Positions 37,214 through 45,174 of a stretch of 64,000 nt of DNA are shown here, one piece after another. The notes under the pieces are model-generated. The model was not told where the DNA came from, ran no database searches, and saw nothing but the letters and a program-made list of their open reading frames with translations. Made by a program: the position numbers and the translations under genes. This DNA comes from Timaviella obliquedivisa GSE-PSE-MK23-08B. Lineage in GTDB: Bacteria > Cyanobacteriota > Cyanobacteriia > Elainellales > Elainellaceae. The stretch lies in NCBI GenBank assembly GCA_019358855.1, contig JAHHII010000007.1, forward strand, positions 62,001 to 126,000, read 5' to 3'. Position 1 is the first letter of the stretch; each line of letters opens with the position of its first letter.

Positions 37214-38005
37214 ATGTTTCTTTTTTTATCTAAACTCTTGCCGCTGTTTCTCTATCCTTTAGGGTTTGCCAGCTTAATGTTGCTGATTGCGCTATTCACC
37301 TTTTGGAAACGTCCTCGGATAGCTGGGATCGCCATCTTCATTGCTCTCCTTGCGCTCCTGCTGCCGGGCAATAGCTGGGTTGCTAATGGTTGGGTGCGAT
37401 CGCTGGAAAGCCAATACCTCCCGACTGCCATTCCAACTGCCGATGCTGTTGTGGTTTTGGGTGGTGCCGTCAAACCCCAAATTGCGCCACGACCCTGGAT
37501 TGATGTCGCCGAAGCGGGCGATCGCCCTCTCTACGGCGCACAGCTTTACCTGCAAGGCAAAGCTCCTCTCATCATCTTGAGCGGCGGGCGGATTGAGTGG
37601 CAAGGCGGCGGTGCTCCCTCAGAATCGGCAGATATGGCAAAGTTAGTCGAGGCTTTAGGTGTGCCTGCAAATGTCATTTTGCAAGATCCAACTTCGCTTA
37701 ACACCCGCGAGAACGCCGTCAATGTAAAAAAGATCATGCAAGATCGGGGCATTCAGAAAATCTTGTTGGTCACCTCTGCAATTCACATGCCTCGCTCAAT
37801 GGCGATTTTTAAGAAGCTAGGGGTAGAGGCGATCGCCGCTCCCACGGATTTTCTCGTCTCCAATCAAGAGCTAGAAGAACCCCAAGGCACAACGCAGGCG
37901 ATTATCCTTAACCTTTTCCCCGATTCTGGCAACCTCGAAAAATTCACCCGCGCCCTCAAAGAGTATGTCGGGTTAATCGTTTATGGGCTGCGCGGCTGGG
38001 CTTGA
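37214..38005 (+). CDS. YdcF/ElyC-type DUF218 membrane protein (263 aa)
   Basis: Two hydrophobic helices at the N-terminus (LLPLFLYPLGFASLMLLIAL and IAGIAIFIALLALLLPG) precede a DUF218 domain: ADAVVVLGGAVKPQ, APLIILSGGRIEWQG, SLNTRENAVNVKKIM and ILLVTSAIHMPRSMAIFKK. Relatives (ElyC, SanA) act in envelope maintenance; the biochemical activity is unsettled. I start at ATG 37214, as the open frame upstream to 37127 is basic and unlike the family. Confidence 0.82.
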   Translation: MFLFLSKLLPLFLYPLGFASLMLLIALFTFWKRPRIAGIAIFIALLALLLPGNSWVANGWVRSLESQYLPTAIPTADAVVVLGGAVKPQIAPRPWIDVAEAGDRPLYGAQLYLQGKAPLIILSGGRIEWQGGGAPSESADMAKLVEALGVPANVILQDPTSLNTRENAVNVKKIMQDRGIQKILLVTSAIHMPRSMAIFKKLGVEAIAAPTDFLVSNQELEEPQGTTQAIILNLFPDSGNLEKFTRALKEYVGLIVYGLRGWA

Positions 38006-38162
38006 CCGTTGTGCTTTCAAGAAGATCTTGCCTTGATGCCAAAATGTTGTTGCATTTATCGCCCTCTTGAAGATAACTTAATACAATCTTTGTCGGCATT
38101 CGCTAGGATATGCTTTCATTGCTGTCAGGCAGGTTGCTCTTCGAGCACATTACTATCAGGGT

Positions 38163-39272
38163 ATGGGAGCAGTGAAGGAAACGTTGTTTTTGTCGGGCAT
38201 TGTGCTGATTTCAGGGCTATTTCTACGAGGAATAGCTCTAGCAGGCTCCAATAAGTTGCCCCCTCAGCAATCTAGCGAACCAGTGCTTCAGCTTCGTGAT
38301 CCTTTGCTGTCAAACTTTTTGTTGCCGTTACCGCCGCTGCTTTTACCAGATTTGCTGTTTCCGCCTTACAACTTTTCGACCTTTAACAGTCAGCGGTTGG
38401 ATCAAGAATTGCAGTTGTACTATCAGTATTTGCAAAAAAACGGCAAGCCAGATGTGATGATTATTGGCAGTTCTCGATCGCTACAGGGAGTTGATCCGAC
38501 GGCGTTGCGGGATGCTTTGATTGCAAAAGAGTATCCTGGCTTGAAGGTTTACAATTTTGGGATTAATGGGGCAACAGCACAGGTCATTAATTTGGTGCTG
38601 CAAGAGGTGCTAAACCCTGAACACTTGCCGCGTATTTTGGTCTGGGGTGACGGCTCACGGGCGTTTAATAGCGGTCGGCTGGATGTGACGTATAACGGCA
38701 TTATTGCTTCAGAAGGATACCGCCGTTTGGCGCTGGGCGATCGCCCGATTCCTATCCGTCTTTTTTCGCCGGGACAGATTGCCAGCGCCAAAGCCCTACC
38801 CGACAAGCCCAATCCTGCCCCCGATCTCGATCGCTACGGGTTCAATGCTCTGGCTGGTCGCTACGATCCACAGACTTACTATCAACGCTATCCGTCGGTT
38901 CCGGGTCAATACGACTCTAATTATCAAAACTTTCAGCTTTGGGGTAATCAATCAGATGCGACTAAGGCGATCGCTGACTTTGCTCGTAACCAAGGCATTT
39001 CCCTTGTATTTGTCAGCCTTCCCTTAACAGATGACTATGTTGCCGATGCGGTTCGTCGCAGTTACGAGCAGCGGTTTCATCAACACATGGGGCTATTGGC
39101 GGCACAAAAAGGTTTTCTGTTTATCGACTATCATCAGCAGCCAGAATTAATTAAGAACGAGTACTTTATTGATCCGAGTCATATTAATCAAAATGGTGCA
39201 AAGGCTGTTGCGGCTCAGCTTGCCGCAGATCCAAGAATGCCCTGGCAAATTTTACGATCGCCTTCAAATTGA
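38163..39272 (+). CDS. Membrane-anchored SGNH/GDSL-like protein (DUF1574-type, 369 aa)
   Basis: An N-terminal hydrophobic segment (TLFLSGIVLISGLFLRGIAL) acts as signal or anchor. The following lumenal domain has SGNH-hydrolase-like blocks: MIIGSSRSLQGVDPTAL (block I with candidate nucleophile Ser), YNFGINGATAQVINLVL, and IDPSHINQNGAKAVAAQL with the late Asp and His. DUF1574 and related proteins modify envelope polysaccharides, often by O-acetylation. Lies about 155 bp after the DUF218 gene on the same strand; both may serve the envelope. Confidence 0.7.
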   Translation: MGAVKETLFLSGIVLISGLFLRGIALAGSNKLPPQQSSEPVLQLRDPLLSNFLLPLPPLLLPDLLFPPYNFSTFNSQRLDQELQLYYQYLQKNGKPDVMIIGSSRSLQGVDPTALRDALIAKEYPGLKVYNFGINGATAQVINLVLQEVLNPEHLPRILVWGDGSRAFNSGRLDVTYNGIIASEGYRRLALGDRPIPIRLFSPGQIASAKALPDKPNPAPDLDRYGFNALAGRYDPQTYYQRYPSVPGQYDSNYQNFQLWGNQSDATKAIADFARNQGISLVFVSLPLTDDYVADAVRRSYEQRFHQHMGLLAAQKGFLFIDYHQQPELIKNEYFIDPSHINQNGAKAVAAQLAADPRMPWQILRSPSN

Positions 39273-39290
39273 ATTGCCAAAGCATGGGAT

Positions 39291-39387
39291 AGCCGACTGT
39301 ACCCAACAGCCGACTGTACATAACAGCCGACTGTACCCAATAAGCCGATGCCTAACAGCCGACTGTCACTGAGATGCAGCCGACTGT
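39291..39387 (+). repeat. Five copies of AGCCGACTGT in a 97-bp array
   Basis: Perfect copies start at 39291, 39308, 39325, 39357 and 39378, with a degenerate one near 39343. The first three are spaced 17 bp apart, with ACCCAAC or ACATAAC between them. The array fills the space between two convergent genes. It is too short and irregular for CRISPR. Confidence 0.8.
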
Positions 39388-39416
39388 CCAGCACTACTGT
39401 CCAGCACTATTGAAGC

Positions 39417-40058
39417 TTAGCCTTCATCATTCTCCCGACGCTTCGCCAAAATGTTTTTGACGTGCTTTTTGACGGTGTTTTGAGTGATGTAAAGCTGACT
39501 GGCGATCGCCTGGTAGGAAAGACCCTGCAAGCGCATCTGCCAAATTTCGGCTTCGCGGGTAGTCAGGTCGTACTTTTGGGTATCAGCGATCGCTAAGTTG
39601 TGAAGCGTTTGCTGCCGATCTTCTAACGTGACAATCAGGTAAGAAAACTCTGAGCACGATTCCTGCTCATCAAGATTTTGATTCATCCATCGCACCCGAA
39701 TCCGCAACTTTACATCGCCAATTATTTCTTCTGCTTCAGGCATAATGCGCTGACCCGGAAATAACGTTTGGCTTTCAATTAATGCTTCGCAAACTTGCCA
39801 AATTGGGCTAGGTAAAATTTGACCAGGAGTAGAAAGATGCTGGCACAACTCACGGGCACGACTATTCGCCTCTAGAATTTCGCCCTTGGGAGTGACGATG
39901 AGGATGCCGTCTATAAAACCCTCAATGACTGCTTGCAGCAGTTGAACTTGGGAAAAGCTGGGTTGAGCAGACGGCACACGGGCAGGTCTAACCACCTTTA
40001 AATGCCGAGGCTTGGTGGTTGAGGCGATCGATGAGAAGGGGGCTGTTAAGTACACCAT
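39417..40058 (-). CDS. LuxR-type transcription regulator with PAS-like sensor (213 aa)
   Basis: Residues ~40-145 resemble a PAS fold (VIEGFIDGILIVTPKGEILE, ANSRARELCQ). The C-terminal ~60 residues are a LuxR/FixJ helix-turn-helix: YDLTTREAEIWQMRLQGLSY, then QAIASQLYITQNTVKKHVKN. There is no receiver Asp, so it probably senses a ligand or redox state directly. It is preceded by a 610-bp gap with no gene. Confidence 0.78.
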   Translation of the reverse strand: MVYLTAPFSSIASTTKPRHLKVVRPARVPSAQPSFSQVQLLQAVIEGFIDGILIVTPKGEILEANSRARELCQHLSTPGQILPSPIWQVCEALIESQTLFPGQRIMPEAEEIIGDVKLRIRVRWMNQNLDEQESCSEFSYLIVTLEDRQQTLHNLAIADTQKYDLTTREAEIWQMRLQGLSYQAIASQLYITQNTVKKHVKNILAKRRENDEG

Positions 40059-40670
40059 AGAGGATCCTTTTAGTTAATCAACAGGGTAGGAATGAAAGCT
40101 AGGGACAGAGAACAATAGGAAAGCAGTAATGACGAACAGGAAGTAACGAACAGTGGGTGACGTTTGCCCTACAACTAAGGGACTTAGCTATCTTTCGGTG
40201 TGTGACTGTAGTTTTATGCACGGGGCTGTGAAGCCACAATGAGCCAGAGGAAGTACCCTCTTGGATACTGAAATGCTATGAAGTACTCTGAAGCAGGGTG
40301 AAGTTTTTGCGGTGTTACATTCGCCATCAGCTTGGCTCCTGAGGTGTGAAATGTTGATAGCATCAGGTTGAAAGACTGTTGTATGTTTTTGCTTGGGTGC
40401 CCTTTATTTGAATGTCATCAATTTAGGGATAATCCAATAGCTGGTCAGCTTGAAAAAGTCAGGAGTGTTGTCGGGCAATTAGTTAGAGAAAGTGACTTGA
40501 TAGTCAGATAAAGTCAGGTAAGCAAAAATTACTTTGATTGTTCAAAGCTCACTTGCTAAACCGATAACCTTATAAAATTTTTAAGAATACTCAAAACGCT
40601 TTCAAATTAAAGGAGTTATGGTCGAAAAGCTTTATGGGTTTTAACTAGGACGTTATAAGGACAATAAGAA
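40059..40670. other. Long non-coding gap upstream of the LuxR-type gene
   Basis: No coding frame of convincing length is seen on either strand. Short direct repeats occur (GACGAACAGGAAGTAACGAAC near 40131-40151; GAAGTACTCTGAAG near 40279 against GAAGTACCCTCTTG near 40250). The region may hold long leaders for the divergent regulator and the small peptide gene at 40671, or a non-coding RNA, but nothing decisive is visible. Confidence 0.3.
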
Positions 40671-40784
40671 GTGCGTTGGGTAATGGTGCTGTGTCGATTT
40701 CTATTGGCGATCGGGGCAACAGCGATTTGGCACTGGAGTAGAGTGAGACGCACGAAGTCTGACATCAAGGTTGGTATTTGTTGA
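40671..40784 (+). CDS. Possible 37-aa single-helix membrane peptide
   Basis: GTG start at 40671 with AAGGA at 40657-40661, nine bases upstream. The translation begins MRWVMVLCRFLLAIGATAIW, a single transmembrane helix, then a basic tail (HWSRVRRTKSDIKVGIC) that would stay in the cytoplasm by the positive-inside rule. It ends 28 bp before the next start (40813). Good ribosome site and a clean topology favour a real small gene, but with no family recognised it remains a candidate. Confidence 0.4.
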   Translation: MRWVMVLCRFLLAIGATAIWHWSRVRRTKSDIKVGIC

Positions 40785-40812
40785 GGATCGGCATTCATTC
40801 AGGGTTGTTGCT

Positions 40813-41838
40813 ATGGATAGTCCAATTGAACCGGGTGTGCTAAATCGATGGTTTCCGCCCGATCGCCAAGCCCAGTATGTTGAGCAATTGCGGGCACAGC
40901 GGGGGTTAACCCGTCGGCGTGCCGAATGCTTCGTGCGCCTCTGGGCATATCTCGTTTTGAAAAATCTTCAGCCCATACCCAAGGTTCCCATCGTTGATCT
41001 AGATTCCTTGGAGCATCCTGTTTCTTGTACCCATCGAGAAGCGGCTGATTTGTTTTACTCTGAGTCAGAGCGGGGGAGCGATCGGGCGGCAGGCATGATG
41101 ATCGATCTCCTGGTGCAGGCGGGCTTGGTGGAAAAAAACTTCGATGGCAATACCAATATGCTCTTCATCCGGGCGGTGCCAGAGCTAAAAAAATCGGCTG
41201 TACCCAATGCCCCTATTTCGCTCCAGCCCGATAATTTTAACCCTCGCACGGATGCGGTTCCTGTCGCCACATTGCTCTCTCACAGCTACAACTGGATGAC
41301 CTCTAGTAAAACGGCAGTAGCGCAGAAGGCAACTCGGCTTTTGCGGCAATGGGCACAGCAATACCCTAACACGATGCGAGTTTTGCGCAGAAGCGATACG
41401 CTTCAGCCCGTCGGGTTTTATACCATTTACCCGATCGCCCCTATCTCTGAAGGCAACTTATTTTTACCTCCCAGCCTTAGCCTGCATTTGTGTACCGATG
41501 GCGCTGTTGACCCTTTGGAAATGGCAAAGCCGGGTGATCTTGATTGTGTTGCGGTGTTCGTTCGTAGTTGGACGCTGGATGAGGCTTATAAAACCTACGA
41601 TTCGGTTTGTCTATTCATGGAAGATACGCGCCAAACTTTCATTAAAATGCAGCAAGATTTTCCTAACATTTCTGACATTTATGTGATGCCCATTCATCCA
41701 AGCTATGAGGCGTTGGCGCAGGTATTGGGCTTTCAAAAAACAATTCAAGATCCGCAGTCTTATTTGTGTTGGATGTATTTGGCGCTCGATCATTTTTTGG
41801 AGTTGGATATAGAGAAGGCGATCGCCCAGCTTTTTTGA
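40813..41838 (+). CDS. Conserved-type cyanobacterial hypothetical protein (341 aa)
   Basis: N-terminal helical part (VLNRWFPPDRQAQYVEQLRA, RRRAECFVRLWAYLVL) followed by a mixed alpha/beta C-terminal half in which GFYTIYPIAP and PSYEALAQVLGFQKT are weakly reminiscent of an acyltransferase (GNAT) fold. No catalytic motif can be confirmed. Start taken as ATG 40813 (MDSPIEPGVLNRW); the frame is open from 40771. Ends 204 bp before the convergent Uma2 gene. Confidence 0.5.
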   Translation: MDSPIEPGVLNRWFPPDRQAQYVEQLRAQRGLTRRRAECFVRLWAYLVLKNLQPIPKVPIVDLDSLEHPVSCTHREAADLFYSESERGSDRAAGMMIDLLVQAGLVEKNFDGNTNMLFIRAVPELKKSAVPNAPISLQPDNFNPRTDAVPVATLLSHSYNWMTSSKTAVAQKATRLLRQWAQQYPNTMRVLRRSDTLQPVGFYTIYPIAPISEGNLFLPPSLSLHLCTDGAVDPLEMAKPGDLDCVAVFVRSWTLDEAYKTYDSVCLFMEDTRQTFIKMQQDFPNISDIYVMPIHPSYEALAQVLGFQKTIQDPQSYLCWMYLALDHFLELDIEKAIAQLF

Positions 41839-42045
41839 AAGTTTTGGCTCCCTCCCCTCTGGTGATGATAAGGGTTGGGGATGAGGGCGGCTCGGAGATT
41901 TGTAAAACTAAGATGTACTCGCTCACCTCTCTCATGAGCAATGTCATAGGGTTGCCAGAACGCGCGCTGCTTGGCAAAACCGCAAGGGTCGCTCGTTCAT
42001 TTACCCCAGAACCAGCCATAGATAGTCGTCATTTCTTGTTTTGTC

Positions 42046-42624
42046 CTATCGCAAAAGTTGATGCACTGGGATCAAAACATTGGGAAATGCTAACGGCTGG
42101 ATATGACTTTCGCTCATCACCTGCTGAGATTGGTACTTTCCGTTTAGGGGGTCACGAAACACAATCAGCTTCATGTCTTTAAGATTTACTACCCAGTATT
42201 CACGAATGTTTACTTCTGCGTAGATATCTGCTTTGATGTTTAGATCTTTTTCTAAGCTGGTGTTGGAATACTCAATCACCCAAAATATATCTTCTGGATA
42301 AGGGTGATGACTCCGGTAATAATCCTCGACTCGTTCTGCGATCGCCAAATCGGGTTCTGGTTCTGAGCCGTTGGGTAGAGTAATCGGTTTAGCAAATCTG
42401 ACATGAGCTTGTTCTCCCAGGAGTCTAACTAAAAATTCTCCTGCCCGACTCGAATCACTCGCATGGGGTGTTCCTTCTGGGGACATTTCAACAATAACTC
42501 CGTTCAATAGTTCAACTCGGCAATTATCCAGAATTCCTGCTTCTACAATGCGGTGATATTGCTCTAGAGTGATTTTTGCAGGAATAAGTGCAGGTTGTTG
42601 TGATTGTAATGGCGTTTGGGTCAT
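42046..42624 (-). CDS. Uma2-family (DUF820) nuclease-fold protein (192 aa)
   Basis: A full-length Uma2 protein: ITLEQYHRIVEAGILDN, VELLNGVIVEMSPEG, the PD-(D/E)XK-like core PEPDLAIAER and PYPEDIFWVIEYSNTSLEKD, then KADIYAEVNIREYWVVNL. The family is massively expanded in cyanobacteria; a restriction-endonuclease fold is established but the biological role is not. It stands alone at the edge of the toxin-rich region. The region 41839-42045 beside it shows nothing else. Confidence 0.82.
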   Translation of the reverse strand: MTQTPLQSQQPALIPAKITLEQYHRIVEAGILDNCRVELLNGVIVEMSPEGTPHASDSSRAGEFLVRLLGEQAHVRFAKPITLPNGSEPEPDLAIAERVEDYYRSHHPYPEDIFWVIEYSNTSLEKDLNIKADIYAEVNIREYWVVNLKDMKLIVFRDPLNGKYQSQQVMSESHIQPLAFPNVLIPVHQLLR

Positions 42625-42787
42625 AGTTTTACCATAGAAAGATATGTGTGGTTATTTAACTCACTGCAAATTGTGTAAATTGGCGCATGATAATGATCGA
42701 TATTGGTTTAAAGTTTCCATTGGACAATCTCCTGAGTGCTGGGATCGTAGATGAGCAAGTGGGTTTGACTTCTCATCATCTCAAAAA

Positions 42788-43023
42788 TCAGAGATCTGAT
42801 AACTCTTGTAAAAATTCATCTGGGTTCAATTCAATTTCTCTCAAAATTTCCCTGATCAAGAGGACGGGAAAGATCTCGTCCCTTTGTGTTTTGGAAGTGT
42901 TGTCGTTCTGCCGTCTGGATGTCGATAAAATGCATGACTGCCTTTTTGTCTGACTGCCTCAAATCCTAGTTTCAGCAGAAGTTTTTCCATCGTTTGAAAA
43001 TTGACGATGGGCAGTCGGCTCAT
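42788..43023 (-). pseudogene. hicA: HicA toxin, two frameshifts
   Basis: From ATG at 43021-43023 the frame reads LPIVNFQTMEKLLLKLGFEA, KGSHAFYRHPDGRTTTLPKH (with the catalytic His in GSH), then breaks near 42880. One base out of frame it continues GRDLSRPL, and after a second slip near 42856 reads IREILREIELNPDEFLQELS to the stop at 42788-42790. These segments in order make a complete HicA double-stranded-RNA-binding toxin. The ATG overlaps the HicB stop as ATGA. About 80 bp further on, a stretch ending THLLIYDPSTQEIVQWKL may be another gene remnant. Confidence 0.75.
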
Positions 43024-43235
43024 ACACCGACCTCAATCTGTTGAATACCAACAAAGCGTGGCAGATTCGGATCATGACCGTACTCTTCCAAACATAGCTC
43101 TAGTACTTCTTTAAGATTGCCTTGCAGTTCATCTAAACTGGTTGCTTGCGTATGTGCTCCGGCAACTCCAGGAACAATGCCGACATAAAGCTTTGTATCT
43201 GGATCATATTCAACGTAAGCGCTAAAAACCTGCAT
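43020..43235 (-). CDS. hicB: HicB-type antitoxin (71 aa)
   Basis: Partial RNase-H-like HicB fold with FSAYVEYDPDTKLYVGIVPG, VAGAHTQATSLDELQGNLKE and VLELCLEEYG, the family's core. It is short and without a DNA-binding tail, as in many stand-alone HicB proteins. Intact, while the coupled toxin is broken. Lies 140 bp after a methyltransferase 3'-end fragment. Confidence 0.82.
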   Translation of the reverse strand: MQVFSAYVEYDPDTKLYVGIVPGVAGAHTQATSLDELQGNLKEVLELCLEEYGHDPNLPRFVGIQQIEVGV

Positions 43236-43374
43236 TCTCTAAAGCCTCAGCTTGGATAATTGTTGAATGCCTTGCACCCGCATACCCATAACAAATGTTT
43301 CACCCGTATTTTACCATTCTCACAAAAACACTGTGTTTTAGCGTGGTCGTGAAAGTGGGGCGCATATTTTCTCG

Positions 43375-43479
43375 CTAGGAATGAGGAGAATCGATCGCCC
43401 ACAGATCAATGATGGGGAGTCCTTGCTGTTCTTTCGCTGCGAGTTCCAGGTTAAGGGTGAGGAGTTTTTCTAGAAGATC
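43375..43479 (-). repeat. Methyltransferase 3'-end fragment R1
   Basis: Minus-strand reading is DLLEKLLTLNLELAAKEQQG followed by LPIIDLWAID and a stop at 43375-43377. The first part is homologous to the last residues of the methyltransferase at 46673 (DLLEKLLTLNLELAEKEKQG). The fragment begins one base after the DUF5615 stop codon (43481-43483). No upstream part of a methyltransferase gene is present. Confidence 0.82.
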
Positions 43480-43480
43480 T

Positions 43481-43828
43481 TTACAAAGGCAAATACCAGA
43501 CTTTATCTGCTAAATCTTCTGGCTTGCTCACCTGAGCCACAATTTCTAGATCACAAACGCAATTCCCAATAGAAATGAGTTTCTGATGAGCATAAAGAAC
43601 TCCAGAAAATCGAATGCCTTGCTGTTGGCGGCGATTTGCTTCGATTAGAAAATCAGAGTCTTGAGAAAAGATGACACGCTGAAGCTCGGAGGCTCGATCT
43701 AAGATAATCAGATCATCAACGCCATTACGCCCATCTTCCTGAACAGTCAAAACATCAACGCCTCGCATCCGCAGACCCATTGTGATTGCCCGGTGAACGT
43801 GTTCGTCCATATAAAGGGCAATGCTCAT
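43481..43828 (-). CDS. DUF5615 PIN-like toxin (115 aa)
   Basis: ALYMDEHVHRAITMGLRMRG with an N-terminal acidic pair, DLIILDRASELQRVIFSQDS and DFLIEANRRQ give the PIN-like DUF5615 pattern (Mut7-C/PIN relatives). Its start overlaps the DUF433 stop by 4 bp (ATGA). It looks intact. The stop is followed almost immediately by the R1 fragment. Confidence 0.78.
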   Translation of the reverse strand: MSIALYMDEHVHRAITMGLRMRGVDVLTVQEDGRNGVDDLIILDRASELQRVIFSQDSDFLIEANRRQQQGIRFSGVLYAHQKLISIGNCVCDLEIVAQVSKPEDLADKVWYLPL

Positions 43829-44142
43829 GGTAATCGTCCGTTTTTCCGCAATTGTTCGGCGAGTGCTGAGATGCCGGACTGTTGTCGCAACTGTTCTGTG
43901 TGCTCAAGGCGCTGCTGGATATCAGAATCAAGCTTTTGTTTATGATCCCAGTAATAAGCTAGGGCAGAGTAGATTTGGCTCATGGTTAGATAAGGATGTT
44001 GGAAATGAATTTCTTCAGGACTCCAACCGTAAGCCTGTTGAGCCTCAATGATTTCTATTACTTTCATTGTCGTCCCAGAAATAATGGGAACGTGGCGCTC
44101 ATTGAGTTGCACGTATTTATGCTCGGTAGCAGCAAAAGCCAT
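43825..44142 (-). CDS. DUF433-family antitoxin (105 aa)
   Basis: ISGTTMKVIEIIEAQQAYGW, SPEEIHFQHPYLTMSQIYSA and LAYYWDHK are characteristic of DUF433, a winged or helix-turn-helix antitoxin family partnered with DUF5615 toxins. Intact and translationally coupled to the toxin. Starts 95 bp downstream of fragment R2. Confidence 0.8.
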   Translation of the reverse strand: MAFAATEHKYVQLNERHVPIISGTTMKVIEIIEAQQAYGWSPEEIHFQHPYLTMSQIYSALAYYWDHKQKLDSDIQQRLEHTEQLRQQSGISALAEQLRKNGRLP

Positions 44143-44236
44143 AATCTTTACCTTGCTTGCTGTATTTTTGTCTCAACTTTTAAATCTTGAGGCGTGTAGA
44201 TTTATTTTAGCGTTAGGCTGTCAATCGTTTCACTGC

Positions 44237-44329
44237 TCATTCGATCGCCCAAGGACTCATTACAGAGAGTCCTTGCTGTTCTTTGGCTGTGAGTTCGAGG
44301 TTAAGGGTGAGGAGTTTTTTTAGGAGATC
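44237..44329 (-). repeat. Methyltransferase 3'-end fragment R2
   Basis: Minus-strand reading is DLLKKLLTLNLELTAKEQQG, then LSVMSPWAIE and a stop at 44237-44239. It starts directly at the stop codon of the HTH antitoxin (44330-44332), joined at GATCT exactly as in R1. It is open throughout, so it decayed little. Confidence 0.82.
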
Positions 44330-44611
44330 TTAAACTAATTCGATGTGTAACTGCTTTCCTAGGGCGATCGCTGCACGTTCTAGCGTTTGCAGGGTAGCCG
44401 ATTCATTTTGTGGATCAAGTAATCGATCTAATGCTGTGCGGCTTGTGTTCATTCGTTTTGCCATTTCAGTTTTAGAGAGATTTTTCTCTTCCATGAGTTG
44501 AGCAATTTGAAATGCTAAGACTCGTTTTATTGCTGTTGTTTCTACTTCTGCTATGATTCCTTCCTCTGTCAAAAAGTCATCAAAGTTACTGCCAAGATGA
44601 GTTTCAATCAT
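44330..44611 (-). CDS. XRE-type helix-turn-helix antitoxin, HigA-like (93 aa)
   Basis: RVLAFQIAQLMEEKNLSKTE and MAKRMNTSRTALDRLLDPQN form a clear helix-turn-helix, with a short N-terminal extension rich in acidic residues. The start ATG overlaps the stop of an upstream HigB-like remnant (ATGA), matching the toxin-first order of higBA operons. Intact, though the toxin is truncated. Confidence 0.78.
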   Translation of the reverse strand: MIETHLGSNFDDFLTEEGIIAEVETTAIKRVLAFQIAQLMEEKNLSKTEMAKRMNTSRTALDRLLDPQNESATLQTLERAAIALGKQLHIELV

Positions 44612-44755
44612 AAATTTCCTCGTAGTTTCGCTAATCTAGTTCTCGCTATTTCTAAATCATCCAACGATGTTTTCTGTGATTTCTTAACAAAGCCATGTAG
44701 AAGCACTATGCCATCGTTACCCATTGAATTAGTGTACCATTTTTGGGACAATTCA
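44608..44755 (-). pseudogene. HigB-like (gp49/DUF891) toxin, 5'-truncated
   Basis: Only the C-terminal part is left: ELSQKWYTNSMGNDGIVLLH followed by GFVKKSQKTSLDDLEIARTR, which is the typical HigB/gp49 end (IVLLHGFxKKxQKT). The frame is closed by a stop just upstream, at the junction with fragment R3, so the first half was lost when that fragment was joined. Confidence 0.7.
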
Positions 44756-44760
44756 TCTTA

Positions 44761-44900
44761 TCATTTAGGGTTTCCGCTCCCATCGATCGCCCAAGGATCA
44801 ATGACGGGGAGTCCTTGCTGTTCTTTTTCTGCCAGTTCGAGGTTAAGGGTGAGGTTGAATATGTCTCCGTCGGCTCGTGAGTACTGACTGCATATTCTTA
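44761..44900. repeat. Methyltransferase fragment R3 fused to an MNT-gene 3' tail
   Basis: On the minus strand 44761-44854 reads LTLNLELAEKEQQGLPVIDP then WAIDGSG and a stop at 44761-44763. At about 44850 it switches to + strand sequence GTTGAATATGTCTCCGTCGG...TGA (to 44880), the last codons of the MNT gene (EVEYVSVGS), plus ~20 bp beyond. The same ~47-bp block occurs at the real MNT tail (46019-46066). The junction sits in GGTGA, which both parents share, suggesting microhomology-driven joining. Confidence 0.75.
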
Positions 44901-44964
44901 TGAAACGGTTCATATCACGAACGATATAATTTAAGAAAACTATCCTTACGTTTTAATTGAGACA

Positions 44965-45174
44965 ATGAACTCTTCCTCTGCACAACAGCAACTTCTAGAA
45001 GCAATCGCACCCCTGAGCGATCGTGAAATTACCTTGATTCTGCAATTTATTGAAACGCTTACCCATAAGCCGATTTCATTAGCAGACGCTAACCCTGATC
45101 CTCTCGCAAACTTCGTTGGAGCATCTCATCACGGTAGCCTTGCTAGTGCGATCGATCAGTCGCTCTATGATTAA
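44965..45174 (+). CDS. Antitoxin of a PIN-type pair (69 aa)
   Basis: Small acidic protein (LLEAIAPLSDREITLILQFI, then ANFVGASHHGSLASAIDQSL) with a helix-rich N-terminus and a short conserved tail, as in cyanobacterial VapB-like antitoxins. Its stop overlaps the toxin start by 8 bp. No family name can be given with confidence; the role follows from the partner. Confidence 0.6.
   Translation: MNSSSAQQQLLEAIAPLSDREITLILQFIETLTHKPISLADANPDPLANFVGASHHGSLASAIDQSLYD

Noticed and set aside
39291-39387. Possible CRISPR array
   Set aside because: Repeat unit is only 10 bp, spacing varies from 17 to 32 bp, and no cas genes are present.
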